This document shows positions 36,145 through 45,335 of a stretch of DNA of 64,000 nt, piece by piece; positions within the stretch are counted from its first letter, which is position 1; each line of letters begins with the position of its first letter. The translations under genes and the position numbers were made by a program. The DNA is taken from positions 1 through 64,000 of the forward strand of contig CAIPDV010000122.1 of assembly GCA_903863935.1 (NCBI GenBank), given 5' to 3'. Below the pieces are notes generated by a model, which was not told where the DNA came from, did no database searches, and saw nothing but the letters and a program-made list of their open reading frames with translations. This stretch comes from an uncultured Bacteroidota bacterium. Its GTDB lineage: Bacteria; Bacteroidota; Bacteroidia; JABEUT01.

Positions 36145-36200
36145 GTTACCACTATACTAAAAGATACCAGTATACTTCGGGATACTACCTATATTACTGG
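36136..36200. promoter_or_regulatory. Tandem TATAC direct repeats, candidate HxlR operator
   Basis: TATAC recurs at 36136, 36153 and 36071-plus-100 (36171), that is at 17 and 18 bp spacing, each followed by an A-rich or GG segment and then TACC/TACT. A weaker fourth copy (TATAT) starts at 36190. The array fills the gap between the divergent DoxX and HxlR genes and overlaps the DoxX -33 element, which fits repressor binding. Confidence 0.5.
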
Positions 36201-36209
36201 GAATTTTCC

Positions 36210-36217
36210 TACTTTTG
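36210..36217 (+). promoter_or_regulatory. -7 box TACTTTTG for the HxlR gene
   Basis: An exact TAnnTTTG match. It ends only 1 nt before the upstream-most ATG (36219), so a transcript starting about 7 nt further on would lack that codon. This supports a later start for the HxlR protein. Confidence 0.5.
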
Positions 36218-36236
36218 CATGTTAGAATTAATACCC

Positions 36237-36641
36237 ATGAATATGGCTACCACTATAGAAAAGGAAATTAAAAAGCGAAAAGCAAACGGAGAAACAGGTA
36301 TTGAACAGCACAGCGAATGCAAAAAAAACCTGCTGCCGGTTAAAGATGCACTGGATATCCTGAGCGGTAAATGGAAGTTGCCAATCATTGTTGCCCTGAC
36401 CTTTGGCAACAAGCGCTTTAAAGAAATGCAACGGGAAATTGAAGGTATCACCCCGAAGATGTTATCAAAGGAATTGAAAGAACTGGAGCTTAACCAGCTT
36501 GTGAAGCGGACCGTATATGATACGCTTCCGGTTACAGTTGAATATTCTCTTACTTCCTATGGCAAATCGTTGCATAAGGTAATTGAAGAATTACGAACCT
36601 GGGGTTTGCAACACAGAAAAAGATTACTTTCGAAAAACTAA
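36237..36641 (+). CDS. HxlR family winged-helix transcriptional regulator
   Basis: An HxlR-type regulator of about 134 residues. The single conserved cysteine is in ECKKNLLPVKDALDILSGKWKL, and the winged-helix domain continues RFKEMQREIEGITPKMLSKEL to EYSLTSYGKSL. Many relatives sense electrophiles or oxidants through this cysteine. The frame opens at an ATG at 36219, but a -7 promoter box ends at 36217, so I chose the next ATG (36237); 36243 is also possible. It probably represses itself and the divergent DoxX gene. Confidence 0.88.
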   Translation: MNMATTIEKEIKKRKANGETGIEQHSECKKNLLPVKDALDILSGKWKLPIIVALTFGNKRFKEMQREIEGITPKMLSKELKELELNQLVKRTVYDTLPVTVEYSLTSYGKSLHKVIEELRTWGLQHRKRLLSKN

Positions 36642-36651
36642 TTCTATTTAT

Positions 36652-37029
36652 ATGAAAGCTATTTACACTAAAAATTGTCCTGAACCTATTGGCCCATATA
36701 GCCAGGCGGTGCAGGCTGGCAACTTTGTATTTGTATCGGGACAAGTGGGAAAAGACCCTGTAAGCGGAGCCATGAAAACCGAAAACATTAAAGTAGAAGC
36801 CACACAGGTTATGAACAATATTAAAAACATATTGGAAACTGCCGGATTGAAAATGTCGAACATAGTAAAGACTACCATTTTCCTTAGCAGCATGGATGAT
36901 TTTGCCCAGGTGAATGAAGTATATGGTTCTTATTTCACAGGTAATTTTCCTGCCCGTGAAACCGTTCAGGTATCGCGCTTGCCGCTCAATGCCAATATTG
37001 AGGTGTCGGTTACTGCGGTTATTGAATAG
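36652..37029 (+). CDS. RidA family enamine/imine deaminase
   Basis: A 125-residue RidA (YjgF/UK114) protein that hydrolyses reactive 2-aminoacrylate and related enamines. It starts MKAIYTKNCPEPIGPYSQAV and has VSGQVGKDP, ETAGLKMSNIVKTTIFL, GNFPARETVQVSRLP and VSVTAVIE, including the conserved Arg and the C-terminal Glu. The frame is open from 36583, but that would overlap HxlR, and homology begins at the ATG at 36652, 10 nt after the HxlR stop. It may be co-transcribed with hxlR. Confidence 0.95.
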   Translation: MKAIYTKNCPEPIGPYSQAVQAGNFVFVSGQVGKDPVSGAMKTENIKVEATQVMNNIKNILETAGLKMSNIVKTTIFLSSMDDFAQVNEVYGSYFTGNFPARETVQVSRLPLNANIEVSVTAVIE

Positions 37030-37125
37030 CCGGAGTTAATGACGATAAATGTCATGATGGTGACCGAAGCGTCATCCACCCCGATTGGAAGTGTCAAAGC
37101 CCGTTTAGTAGTTTGGGGAGCACTT

Positions 37126-38874
37126 TCAGAATTCTTGTCGGCTCCATGCTTTGTAAGCTGCTTTCTGCACGGGTGTAGCATCCTTTATCTTTACTACAAA
37201 GAAGGAAGGGAAGAACTCTTTTCCAGCTATAGGTTTTACGTTGGTGTATCTCCTGAAACTTTGAGATACGAGGCTTAACCTAACTTGCTCCTGTCCATAA
37301 TAGCTGCACCAATCATGGAAGTTGCCTTTTAAGGAATGTCCGTTAATAAGATCTATTTCGTCATTCACACTTATACCCGCCTGTTCAGCCGGAGATGAGG
37401 GAACTACAGCAGTTACCTTGTATTTACCATCGTCCTCAACTACCTTCATTCCCCAAAAACGCTCACAATGTTTTTTAGAAGGGGCTGTTTGCATCATCAG
37501 ACCGATATACTTCAATGCCTCCACCAGTGGCACATCAAGGTCTGCTGCTTTGTTTACATAATTATCAAAAATGTATTTACAGGATTGTCCTGCTGTTTTT
37601 TCAATAATGTTCCAATAATCGGACTCGCTGTAAGGCTTGCCCTGCTTGGCAAAATCGTGGTAAAGATTTCTCATCACGTCATCCAGAGACTTGGTATTGT
37701 TAGTATGACTGCGGATAAAGGTATCCACTATAAAAGCCAACAGTGCACCTTCAGTATAGATTGATACTTTGCGGTAAGGAGCACCTTGAATATAGCCATC
37801 TAACCAAGTGTCAAAAGATGAATCGGCAACACTAAGATTGAACCTGCCGTAATTATCAAAATGCTTTTGAATCTGTTGCTGCACGGCTTTCAGGTAGTCG
37901 AACTCACTAAATACTCCCGATCGTAATAAAAGATAATCACCATAATAATCGGTTACACCTTCATACACATAGCCAAGTCTTGAGTAGTTCTCCTTTGTAT
38001 AATCATACGGGAACATTTCAACAGGTCGAATTGTCTTTATATTCCAGCAGTGGAAAAACTCATGACAGGATACACCCAGAAAACTATTGAACGGATCGTA
38101 TTTCATCAGATTGTATGATGGGCCTATTGCAATAACAGTTGAGCCAAGATGTTCCACACCGTGATGAAACTTATATGGCAATGCCTGAAAAATAAAATGG
38201 TATTCATCTACGGGACAACCATCCATCATTTGTATTTGTTCGCCGATGAAAGTTTGAAAATCCTTTTTAAGCTTTATCCATTCCGGCTTTACCTCTCCCT
38301 GAAACCAGATATTCACTTTCAGTTTATCCACCTGAATTGTTTCCAATTGAAGTGCAGGACTGGCTATTAGTGGGCTGTCCGCAAGTTCATCGTAGTTGGC
38401 CGCAGTAAGCGTATGAAGATAATGTGTTTCTACTTTTATTGGTGTTCCCATTTTCATGGAACAGGCAATTCGATAGCCTTCAGGAAGCAGCATTTCCATG
38501 ACTATAGGCTCGTTTCGGTATTCAGGTACATACATACAACAGTTAACTGGATTCATGTAAAGCTGGCGGTCATCGAGATACGTAGAACCCGCATTCAGAT
38601 CGGATGCATAATATTTGTAGAACACATGCAACTCATTACAGTTGGCGGTTTCCACTTCCCATAAGTCCTTTGTCAACTTTTTGAAAGTAAGGGCTTCACC
38701 TTTTTCATTCAATGCCTTCCAACCCCTTACATTGCCTGCAAAGTTGCCCATTTCATAACGGCCGGGTCTCCACGCAGGGCACTGCACCTGTGTTTTGACG
38801 GCATTTACCTTTATTACAATTTCAATATCTATAAAATGCTGATGGTGGGGAGAATAGGAAACAATATACTTCAT
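37126..38874 (-). CDS. M61 family (glycyl aminopeptidase-like) metallopeptidase with PDZ domain
   Basis: A 582-residue cytoplasmic or peripheral peptidase. The N-terminal beta domain starts MKYIVSYSPHHQHFIDIEI and includes CPAWRPGRYEMGNF. The gluzincin core has HEFFHCWNIKTIRP (HExxH variant with the two zinc His and the catalytic Glu) and, downstream, YEGVTDYYGD supplying the third ligand. A C-terminal PDZ domain contains VVPSSPAEQAGISVND. The frame is open to 38940, but conserved sequence begins at the ATG at 38874, which I chose. No signal peptide is visible. Confidence 0.9.
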   Translation of the reverse strand: MKYIVSYSPHHQHFIDIEIVIKVNAVKTQVQCPAWRPGRYEMGNFAGNVRGWKALNEKGEALTFKKLTKDLWEVETANCNELHVFYKYYASDLNAGSTYLDDRQLYMNPVNCCMYVPEYRNEPIVMEMLLPEGYRIACSMKMGTPIKVETHYLHTLTAANYDELADSPLIASPALQLETIQVDKLKVNIWFQGEVKPEWIKLKKDFQTFIGEQIQMMDGCPVDEYHFIFQALPYKFHHGVEHLGSTVIAIGPSYNLMKYDPFNSFLGVSCHEFFHCWNIKTIRPVEMFPYDYTKENYSRLGYVYEGVTDYYGDYLLLRSGVFSEFDYLKAVQQQIQKHFDNYGRFNLSVADSSFDTWLDGYIQGAPYRKVSIYTEGALLAFIVDTFIRSHTNNTKSLDDVMRNLYHDFAKQGKPYSESDYWNIIEKTAGQSCKYIFDNYVNKAADLDVPLVEALKYIGLMMQTAPSKKHCERFWGMKVVEDDGKYKVTAVVPSSPAEQAGISVNDEIDLINGHSLKGNFHDWCSYYGQEQVRLSLVSQSFRRYTNVKPIAGKEFFPSFFVVKIKDATPVQKAAYKAWSRQEF

Positions 38875-39003
38875 TAAACAGGAATTAGGAATTAAAAAAT
38901 CAAAAGTAGAGTAAGAACACCTTGTACTTCGTATCATCAACTATAAACTATGAACATATTAATGTTGAATTATTAAATACCTTTAGGCTTTCAAGCAACC
39001 CCA

Positions 39004-39960
39004 ATGAGACCATACCAAACCATACGTGTAATTGAACAAGCTACCGATCAAAACTTCAATGAAGAGACCTACAGAAAGGCAAATCCGGATGTTGCGGAAG
39101 CAATAAAAAATGGTTCTATACATTCGGGTCATGCGCATTTTTTATTTTATGGAAAACAGGAAGGAAGACAGCAATTCAATCCTTTACTGGCTGAGGCTAA
39201 GCGTGGCAAACAAACCCGCATACAGCGTTTGCTGAAGGAAGAAATACCCCATAAAAAGCTGGATGGAATGTATGACTTTCTTACCGATGATATACGCAAG
39301 ACCTGGGGTATTATTGATGCTTACTTAGTCAGCAGCAATGGATACGACCAGTATGCAAAAAGCATTATCGAACGCAATGCCGATGATATGGTGCTCGATG
39401 CCGGTGCAGGCTATCGTGCAGACTATTACCCCAACGTTATAAATTTTGAGATTGAACCCTATGAATCGACCGACGTGCTCGGGGTGGGCGAAGAATTGCC
39501 ATTTAAAGATAATAGTATAGATGCCGTTATCAGCAGTGCTGTACTTGAGCATGTAAAAGACCCCTTCCGTTGTGCAAAAGAAATAACCCGTGTGTTGAAG
39601 CCCGGTGGCGAATTATACTGCTGTGTGCCATTCTTGCAGCCTTACCATGGTTATCCTAACCATTATTATAATATGACCCATCAGGGTTTAAGTAACCTGT
39701 TTCAGGGACCTATGGTAGTAGACCATATTGAAGTGCTTGACAGCACCTCTCCTATCTGGACCCTCACATGGTTCCTGGATAGTTGGATAAAAGGGCTGCC
39801 TGAAGCTAACCGCGAAGAGTTTTTGAACATGAAAGTGAGTGATCTTTTGCCTCCTGTTGAGCAACACCTTACAAAGCCTTTTGTTACTGAACTTTCGCAG
39901 GCTGCTCAATTTGAACTTGCTTCTGCCTTTGTTTTGTTTGCCCATAAAAAGCACGCTTGA
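39004..39960 (+). CDS. SAM-dependent methyltransferase with N-terminal NPDVA/EGR module
   Basis: A 318-residue protein in two parts. Residues about 15-60 (FNEETYRKANPDVAEAIKNG then HFLFYGKQEGRQ) match a small module often found in front of glycosyltransferases and methyltransferases of surface-glycan clusters. Residues about 110-250 are a class I methyltransferase: LDAGAGYRADYYPNVINFEIE, EELPFKDNSIDAVISSAVLEHV and EITRVLKPGGELYCCVPFLQ. The substrate is unknown; sugar or lipid methylation is possible. Confidence 0.82.
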   Translation: MRPYQTIRVIEQATDQNFNEETYRKANPDVAEAIKNGSIHSGHAHFLFYGKQEGRQQFNPLLAEAKRGKQTRIQRLLKEEIPHKKLDGMYDFLTDDIRKTWGIIDAYLVSSNGYDQYAKSIIERNADDMVLDAGAGYRADYYPNVINFEIEPYESTDVLGVGEELPFKDNSIDAVISSAVLEHVKDPFRCAKEITRVLKPGGELYCCVPFLQPYHGYPNHYYNMTHQGLSNLFQGPMVVDHIEVLDSTSPIWTLTWFLDSWIKGLPEANREEFLNMKVSDLLPPVEQHLTKPFVTELSQAAQFELASAFVLFAHKKHA

Positions 39961-40105
39961 TATTTTCAGAATAGCCTTGGAGGTATGAATTTGCAAATGA
40001 GACTTCTGAAAGGGAATAAAACTGTAAGGGTAATTCGGTGTAATTTTATTATTTTCGCCTTCCAATCCTTAAAACTTTACGAACTTTAAAACTTTTAACT
40101 GAGCA

Positions 40106-41491
40106 ATGACATACGATTTAATAGTAATAGGCAGCGGTCCCGGTGGATATGTGGCTGCAATAAGGGCCTCCCAACTGGGCATGAAAGTGGCTATTGTAGA
40201 ACGTTCGGAACTGGGTGGTATATGCCTCAACTGGGGCTGTATCCCAACCAAAGCTCTGCTTAAAAGCGCACAGGTGTTTGAATACCTTAAACATGCTGCC
40301 GACTACGGCATAAAGGTAAACGGCGGCGAAGCTGACTTTGGGGCTATTGTAAAACGCAGCCGTGGTGTGGCTGAAGGTATGAGCAAAGGTGTACAGTTTT
40401 TGATGCGTAAAAATAAAATTGAAGTAATAAAAGGCACCGGCAAACTGAAAGCAGGAAAAAAGGTGGCTGTAACTGCCGATGGTAAGACTACCGACTACGA
40501 AGCAAAAAACATAATAGTTGCTGTCGGAGCGCGTTCTCGTGAATTACCAAACTTGAAAATTGACGGTAAAAAAATCATTGGCTACCGTGAAGCTATGGTG
40601 TTACCATCCCTGCCAAAATCAATGGTGATAATAGGCTCCGGAGCTATCGGTTCAGAGTTTGCATATTTCTATGCAACTATGGGAACCAAAGTAACCCTTG
40701 TGGAAATGTTGCCAAACATTGTGCCTGTAGAGGATGAAGAAGTATCAAAGACCCTGGCTAAATCGTTTGCGAAATTGGGTATTGATGTGAAGCTTGAAGC
40801 CGCTGTACAAAGCGTTGACACAGCAGGCACAGGATGCAAAGTAAAGATTAAAGATGCCAAAGGAGAATCAGTTGTTGATTGCGATGTTGTGCTTTCGGCT
40901 GTGGGCATAGCTTCTAACCTTGAAAATATTGGACTGGAAGATCTGGGTGTTATTACCGATAAAGGAAAAATTGTTGTAAATGGATATTACCAAACCAACA
41001 TACCGGGCGTTCATGCTATTGGTGATTGTGTTGGAGGACAAGCATTGGCCCACGTGGCAAGTGCTGAAGGAATTATTTGTGTAGAAAAAATGGCTGGACA
41101 AAATCCTGAACCGCTCAATTATAATAACATTCCGGGTTGTACTTATTGCCAGCCTGAAATTGCTTCGGTTGGATATACTGAAAAAGCGGCCAAAGCTGTG
41201 GGCTATGAATTAAAGATTGGCAAGTTTCCATTCTCAGCATCGGGTAAAGCAAGTGCCGCCGGCGCGAAAGACGGTTTTGTGAAACTCATCTTTGATGCAA
41301 AGTATGGTGAGCTTTTAGGCGCACACATGATAGGATATAACGTTACTGAAATGATAGCTGAAATTGTGGTTGCCCGCAAACTGGAAACAACCGGTCACGA
41401 ATTGATCAAATCGGTACACCCGCACCCTACCATGAGTGAAGCCATTATGGAAGCTGCTGCGGCGGCTTACGGTGAGGTAATACATTTATAA
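40106..41491 (+). CDS. lpdA: Dihydrolipoyl dehydrogenase
   Basis: A 461-residue FAD flavoprotein, the E3 component of 2-oxo-acid dehydrogenase complexes and glycine cleavage. The FAD fold is VIGSGPGGYVAAIRA, the redox disulfide is Cys40-Cys45 in GGICLNWGCIPTKALL, the NAD fold is VIIGSGAIGSEFAYFYATMG, and the C-terminal active-site His is in SVHPHPTMSEAIMEAA. No E1 or E2 gene is adjacent, so it is encoded separately. Confidence 0.97.
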   Translation: MTYDLIVIGSGPGGYVAAIRASQLGMKVAIVERSELGGICLNWGCIPTKALLKSAQVFEYLKHAADYGIKVNGGEADFGAIVKRSRGVAEGMSKGVQFLMRKNKIEVIKGTGKLKAGKKVAVTADGKTTDYEAKNIIVAVGARSRELPNLKIDGKKIIGYREAMVLPSLPKSMVIIGSGAIGSEFAYFYATMGTKVTLVEMLPNIVPVEDEEVSKTLAKSFAKLGIDVKLEAAVQSVDTAGTGCKVKIKDAKGESVVDCDVVLSAVGIASNLENIGLEDLGVITDKGKIVVNGYYQTNIPGVHAIGDCVGGQALAHVASAEGIICVEKMAGQNPEPLNYNNIPGCTYCQPEIASVGYTEKAAKAVGYELKIGKFPFSASGKASAAGAKDGFVKLIFDAKYGELLGAHMIGYNVTEMIAEIVVARKLETTGHELIKSVHPHPTMSEAIMEAAAAAYGEVIHL

Positions 41492-41492
41492 A

Positions 41493-42263
41493 ATGAAACT
41501 AAAGAATAAAATTGTTGTATTAGCAGGGTTTTTATTTTTGCTATTATCAGAAACCGGCTTTTCACAAAACTCTGCTCTTTTTACCAAGGCAGTTCAGTTG
41601 AGGAAACAAGGAAAGTTTCATGATGCATTAGCCATTTTCCGGTTGCTGTTGAGCAAGGACTCTAACAATACTGCTTACCTTGATTATGTTTCGGTGCTTA
41701 CATGCAAAACACTTCACGATGAAACCAAGCCTGATAATCCCCCCATTGATGCATACAAACATTGTGAATATCTTGCAAAAAAATCATTGAAACTCGACTC
41801 TACCAATGGTGAATCGCACTATGCCTATGCTTTTGCCATTGGAGTGATAAGTGAATACGCTACACATAAGCAGCAGATATCAATTGCCGGCATAATGAAA
41901 ACGGAACTGGATAAAACTATAAAAATAATACCACACCATGCGGGAGCCTACCATTTGCTGGGGCGGTGGTTTGATAAGCTGGCAAGTTTTAATTCTGTTG
42001 AAAAATTAGCCGTGCGGGTTTTATATGGCACTTCACTTCCCGAAGGAACCTATGCACAAGCCGCTGCTGCGTATGAAAAAGCAGTACTTTATGAACCTGA
42101 CTATATTTTGCACCAATATGAATTGGCCGCTGTATACCATAAAATGGGTAAAGATGCCGATGCTAAGGTATGGCTGCAAAATGCTATTGGCGCACCCTAT
42201 GCCGGCGACGATTCTCAACAAGTGAAAAACAGTTGTAAAAAACTGTTGGGAGATTTGAAATAA
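41493..42263 (+). CDS. Secreted TPR protein (regulator of microtubule dynamics-like)
   Basis: A 256-residue exported protein, with a signal peptide to about residue 24 (SETGFSQ) and tetratricopeptide-like repeats. The segment YHLLGRWFDKLASFNSVEKLAVRVLYGTSLPEGTYAQAA resembles the RMDN/FAM82-type TPR family, which is also widespread in Bacteroidota with unknown function. It starts 1 nt after the lpdA stop, so it is probably co-transcribed, although a functional link is not obvious. Confidence 0.8.
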   Translation: MKLKNKIVVLAGFLFLLLSETGFSQNSALFTKAVQLRKQGKFHDALAIFRLLLSKDSNNTAYLDYVSVLTCKTLHDETKPDNPPIDAYKHCEYLAKKSLKLDSTNGESHYAYAFAIGVISEYATHKQQISIAGIMKTELDKTIKIIPHHAGAYHLLGRWFDKLASFNSVEKLAVRVLYGTSLPEGTYAQAAAAYEKAVLYEPDYILHQYELAAVYHKMGKDADAKVWLQNAIGAPYAGDDSQQVKNSCKKLLGDLK

Positions 42264-42266
42264 AAC

Positions 42267-43670
42267 TTATCTGTTTTTCATTACCTCGCTGATATCCTGC
42301 ATCAGTTTTTGGGCAAGATTATCGGCAGTAGTGCGTGAGGCACCTTCTGCAATAATGCGAATGATCGGCTCTGTATTGGAACGGCGCAAGTGAATCCAGT
42401 CTTTGTCAAATTCTAATTTAATTCCATCTCGTGTATCAACAATATACTTTTTATATTTGTCTTTAATGCCGGTAAGAACCTTGTCAACGTTAAGATCCGG
42501 TGACAGTTCAATCTTGTTTTTTGAAATATGGTAATTCGGATATTGTGAACGTAACATAGAACAACTTTTTCCAAACTTTGCAAGGTGAGTAAGGAATAAA
42601 GCAATCCCCACAAGCGCATCGCGGCCATAATGTAAATCAGGATAGATGATGCCACCATTACCCTCACCTCCTATTACAGCCTCATTCTTTTTCATGCATT
42701 CAACAACATTCACTTCGCCAACGGCAGAAGGAAAATAATTGCAACCTGCCTTTATTGTAATGTCTTTAAGTGCACGCGTGGATGAGAGGTTGGAAACGGT
42801 ATTTCCTTTTTTATTTTTCAGAACATAATCTGCAACAGCTACAAGTGTATATTCTTCGCCGAACATTTCGCCATCTTCACAAACAAGTGCAAGCCTGTCA
42901 ACATCCGGATCAACAGCTATACCCAGGTGGGCATTCTTCCGTTCTACGGTTTTCGATAACTCAGTCAGGTTTTCCGGTAATGGTTCGGCTTCATGCTTAA
43001 AGTCTCCCGTAGGCTCGCAGAAAATTGGAATAATTTCTTCCACTCCTAACTGTTTTAATAAAGTAGGAACAATAATTCCTCCAACAGAATTAACAGCATC
43101 CAGAACAACTTTAAATTTCTTTGCCTTTATAGCTTTAACATCTACTAAAGGAAGATTCAATATAAGGTCAATATGTTTTTGAAGATAGGTATCATCCAAC
43201 TTTATTTCACCCAGAGAGTTAACATTAGCAAACTCAAACTGGCCAATCCTTGATATATTCAATACATCCTTTCCTTCAGCTTCTGAAATAAATTCTCCTT
43301 TGGAATTGAGCAATTTCATTGCATTCCAGTTTTTAGGATTATGGCTGGCAGTAATAATAATACCTCCATCTGCATTTTCTCCTGTTACGGCTAATTCAAC
43401 TGTCGGAGTTGATGCCAGACCTAAATCAGTAACATCAATTCCAAGCCCCTGCAAGGTTCCGGCAATAATATTCCGGACAAACAAACCTGACATACGTGCA
43501 TCACGTCCAATTACAACGCGGGGTTTCTTTTTGGTCTTGTCTTTCTGGTTGCGCTTCACCCAAGTGCCATATCCGGCAGTGAATTTCACAATTTCAGTAG
43601 GCGACAAACCACCATCCCCATTGCTGCCAATGGTTCCTCTGATGCCTGAAATAGATTTAATAAGTGTCAC
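42267..43670 (-). CDS. glmM: Phosphoglucosamine mutase (phosphohexomutase family)
   Basis: A 467-residue alpha-D-phosphohexomutase, probably converting glucosamine-6-phosphate to glucosamine-1-phosphate for peptidoglycan and lipid A precursors. It starts LIKSISGIRGTIG. The phosphoserine is Ser109 in TASHNPKNWNA, the metal loop is DPDVDRLALV at about 254-263, sugar recognition is GGEGNGGII, and the phosphate-binding loop is RRSNTEPIIRI. Phosphomannomutase activity cannot be excluded from sequence. Confidence 0.92.
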   Translation of the reverse strand: MTLIKSISGIRGTIGSNGDGGLSPTEIVKFTAGYGTWVKRNQKDKTKKKPRVVIGRDARMSGLFVRNIIAGTLQGLGIDVTDLGLASTPTVELAVTGENADGGIIITASHNPKNWNAMKLLNSKGEFISEAEGKDVLNISRIGQFEFANVNSLGEIKLDDTYLQKHIDLILNLPLVDVKAIKAKKFKVVLDAVNSVGGIIVPTLLKQLGVEEIIPIFCEPTGDFKHEAEPLPENLTELSKTVERKNAHLGIAVDPDVDRLALVCEDGEMFGEEYTLVAVADYVLKNKKGNTVSNLSSTRALKDITIKAGCNYFPSAVGEVNVVECMKKNEAVIGGEGNGGIIYPDLHYGRDALVGIALFLTHLAKFGKSCSMLRSQYPNYHISKNKIELSPDLNVDKVLTGIKDKYKKYIVDTRDGIKLEFDKDWIHLRRSNTEPIIRIIAEGASRTTADNLAQKLMQDISEVMKNR

Positions 43671-43913
43671 AGGTTTTTTTTAATTCGGGACGCAAATGTA
43701 AAATTTTTGGTCTGACTGAAACATGGCAAATTCCATACTGTGTAAATATTTATTTTTTTCAACAAGTTATTAGCATACAATTGCAGTTTTATTGCGATAA
43801 AGCGGTGAAAAATGGCTTTATTATCTTTAATGTAAATAATATCACTTCCATATATTATAAATATTTCATAGCTTCGAATTCTGAAACTATAAAACTGACC
43901 CTTTTACCGGCGC

Positions 43914-45335
43914 ATGAGGAAAATTACTATTCTTACTTTTTTATTTTCTCCGCTGATATCCTTTGCACAGATTGACTTTGGCGGGCCTACCGCTACTGCC
44001 AGGGGGGGGTCGGTAACAGCTACTGCAAAAGATTGGGAGGCTATCAATATCAACCCGGCAAATCTGGGCTGGAGCGACAATCATGGTTTTTCGCTGAGTG
44101 TAGCTAATATCAGCCTTAATATTGAAGACCAAGCCTTGACAATTCATGAAGTAAAATCAGCACAATTTGATTCATTAACATCCCAGCAGAGGCAACAGGC
44201 TTACGAAGCCATGACAACTCCGGGCGGACTGAATGCTGCAGTTTCAGCCAATTTCTTCTCCTTTTCATTTCATTTTAAAAAACTGGGCGGATTTGCGATA
44301 AGCCTCACGGACCACGCTTATGCACATGCCTACTTCAGTCCTAATTCAGCCAAAATTATTACTGATCTGGTCGACATAAAAGATTCTGCCACACTCATTA
44401 AAGCCATCAGAAAAGATTCTGCATTGTTAACTAAAACCCCGGCTGAATTACTTGATGGAACAAATATGGGTGGTTACCATTACCGTGAACTTAATATTGA
44501 TTATGGTCATAAACTTTTGACCATTAAAATTAAAAGTACAGGCAAAGGCGGAGCTTCTTTTCAAAATTCAGACTACCTCGATTATAAATCTAAAACCTCG
44601 GATACTGTTTCCAATCCGATAGAGATATTTGGAGGTTTTGGATTAAAGCCTATTTGGGGATTAGGACAATTCAGTTCTCAATTTATAGGGAATCAAAACA
44701 TAGAAGAAGGAACCTATGTTTATGGGAACTCGAACTACACAAAAAATATACTGTCCAATATATTTACAGCCAATGGTCGGGGATTTGGAGTTGATCTTGG
44801 ATTAAGTGCCAGCTATAAAAGATGGAAATTGGGCATGTCAGTAACCGACCTCGGAAAAATACACTGGCAGAATATAGATTTTATTCCTGCTACTTTAACC
44901 TTTCCAAATGCAGACAGTTTGCGAAAATATGTTCAAAACAGTGCCAAGATCCTGAATTACTTTTATACCCAAAAGCCCGGACCTGATTATACCACTCAAT
45001 TACCTACTAAATTCAGGATAGGTGTTAGTTACCGCTTATCAAAAGGAATTCAACTGGCATCAGATTTTGTTTCTCCTTTGAATACGGTTCCCGGAAATCT
45101 TCTAAGCTCTTACTTTTCAGTTGGAGCACAAATCAATGTATTCCATTATATAGAATTAAACTTTGGAATTGCCACCGAAAAAGGATTTGGATATGTTGTT
45201 CCTTTGGGAGTATTTGTCAACTTTATCGGCGGACTTGATTTTTATGTTGGCACCAATGATATTACTGCGTATTTAAATAATGGCGGTGGGCATGTATTAT
45301 CAGTTGCTGCAGGAATTAGATTATTAGGATTTTAA
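43914..45335 (+). CDS. DUF5723-type outer-membrane barrel protein
   Basis: A 473-residue exported protein with a short signal peptide (MRKITILTFLFSPLISFAQ). It continues TATARGGSVTATAKDWEAININPANLGW, the pattern of the FadL-like/DUF5723 family, then long alternating strands to a C-terminal hydrophobic strand (LSVAAGIRLLGF). It is probably an outer-membrane barrel. The next gene begins at the base after its stop, so it forms an operon with the TPR and OmpA-like proteins, which suggests a common envelope complex. Confidence 0.82.
   Translation: MRKITILTFLFSPLISFAQIDFGGPTATARGGSVTATAKDWEAININPANLGWSDNHGFSLSVANISLNIEDQALTIHEVKSAQFDSLTSQQRQQAYEAMTTPGGLNAAVSANFFSFSFHFKKLGGFAISLTDHAYAHAYFSPNSAKIITDLVDIKDSATLIKAIRKDSALLTKTPAELLDGTNMGGYHYRELNIDYGHKLLTIKIKSTGKGGASFQNSDYLDYKSKTSDTVSNPIEIFGGFGLKPIWGLGQFSSQFIGNQNIEEGTYVYGNSNYTKNILSNIFTANGRGFGVDLGLSASYKRWKLGMSVTDLGKIHWQNIDFIPATLTFPNADSLRKYVQNSAKILNYFYTQKPGPDYTTQLPTKFRIGVSYRLSKGIQLASDFVSPLNTVPGNLLSSYFSVGAQINVFHYIELNFGIATEKGFGYVVPLGVFVNFIGGLDFYVGTNDITAYLNNGGGHVLSVAAGIRLLGF

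Noticed and set aside
37039-37278. 79-residue plus-strand frame after ridA
   Set aside because: It overlaps the 3' end of the M61 peptidase gene on the other strand and has no recognisable features.
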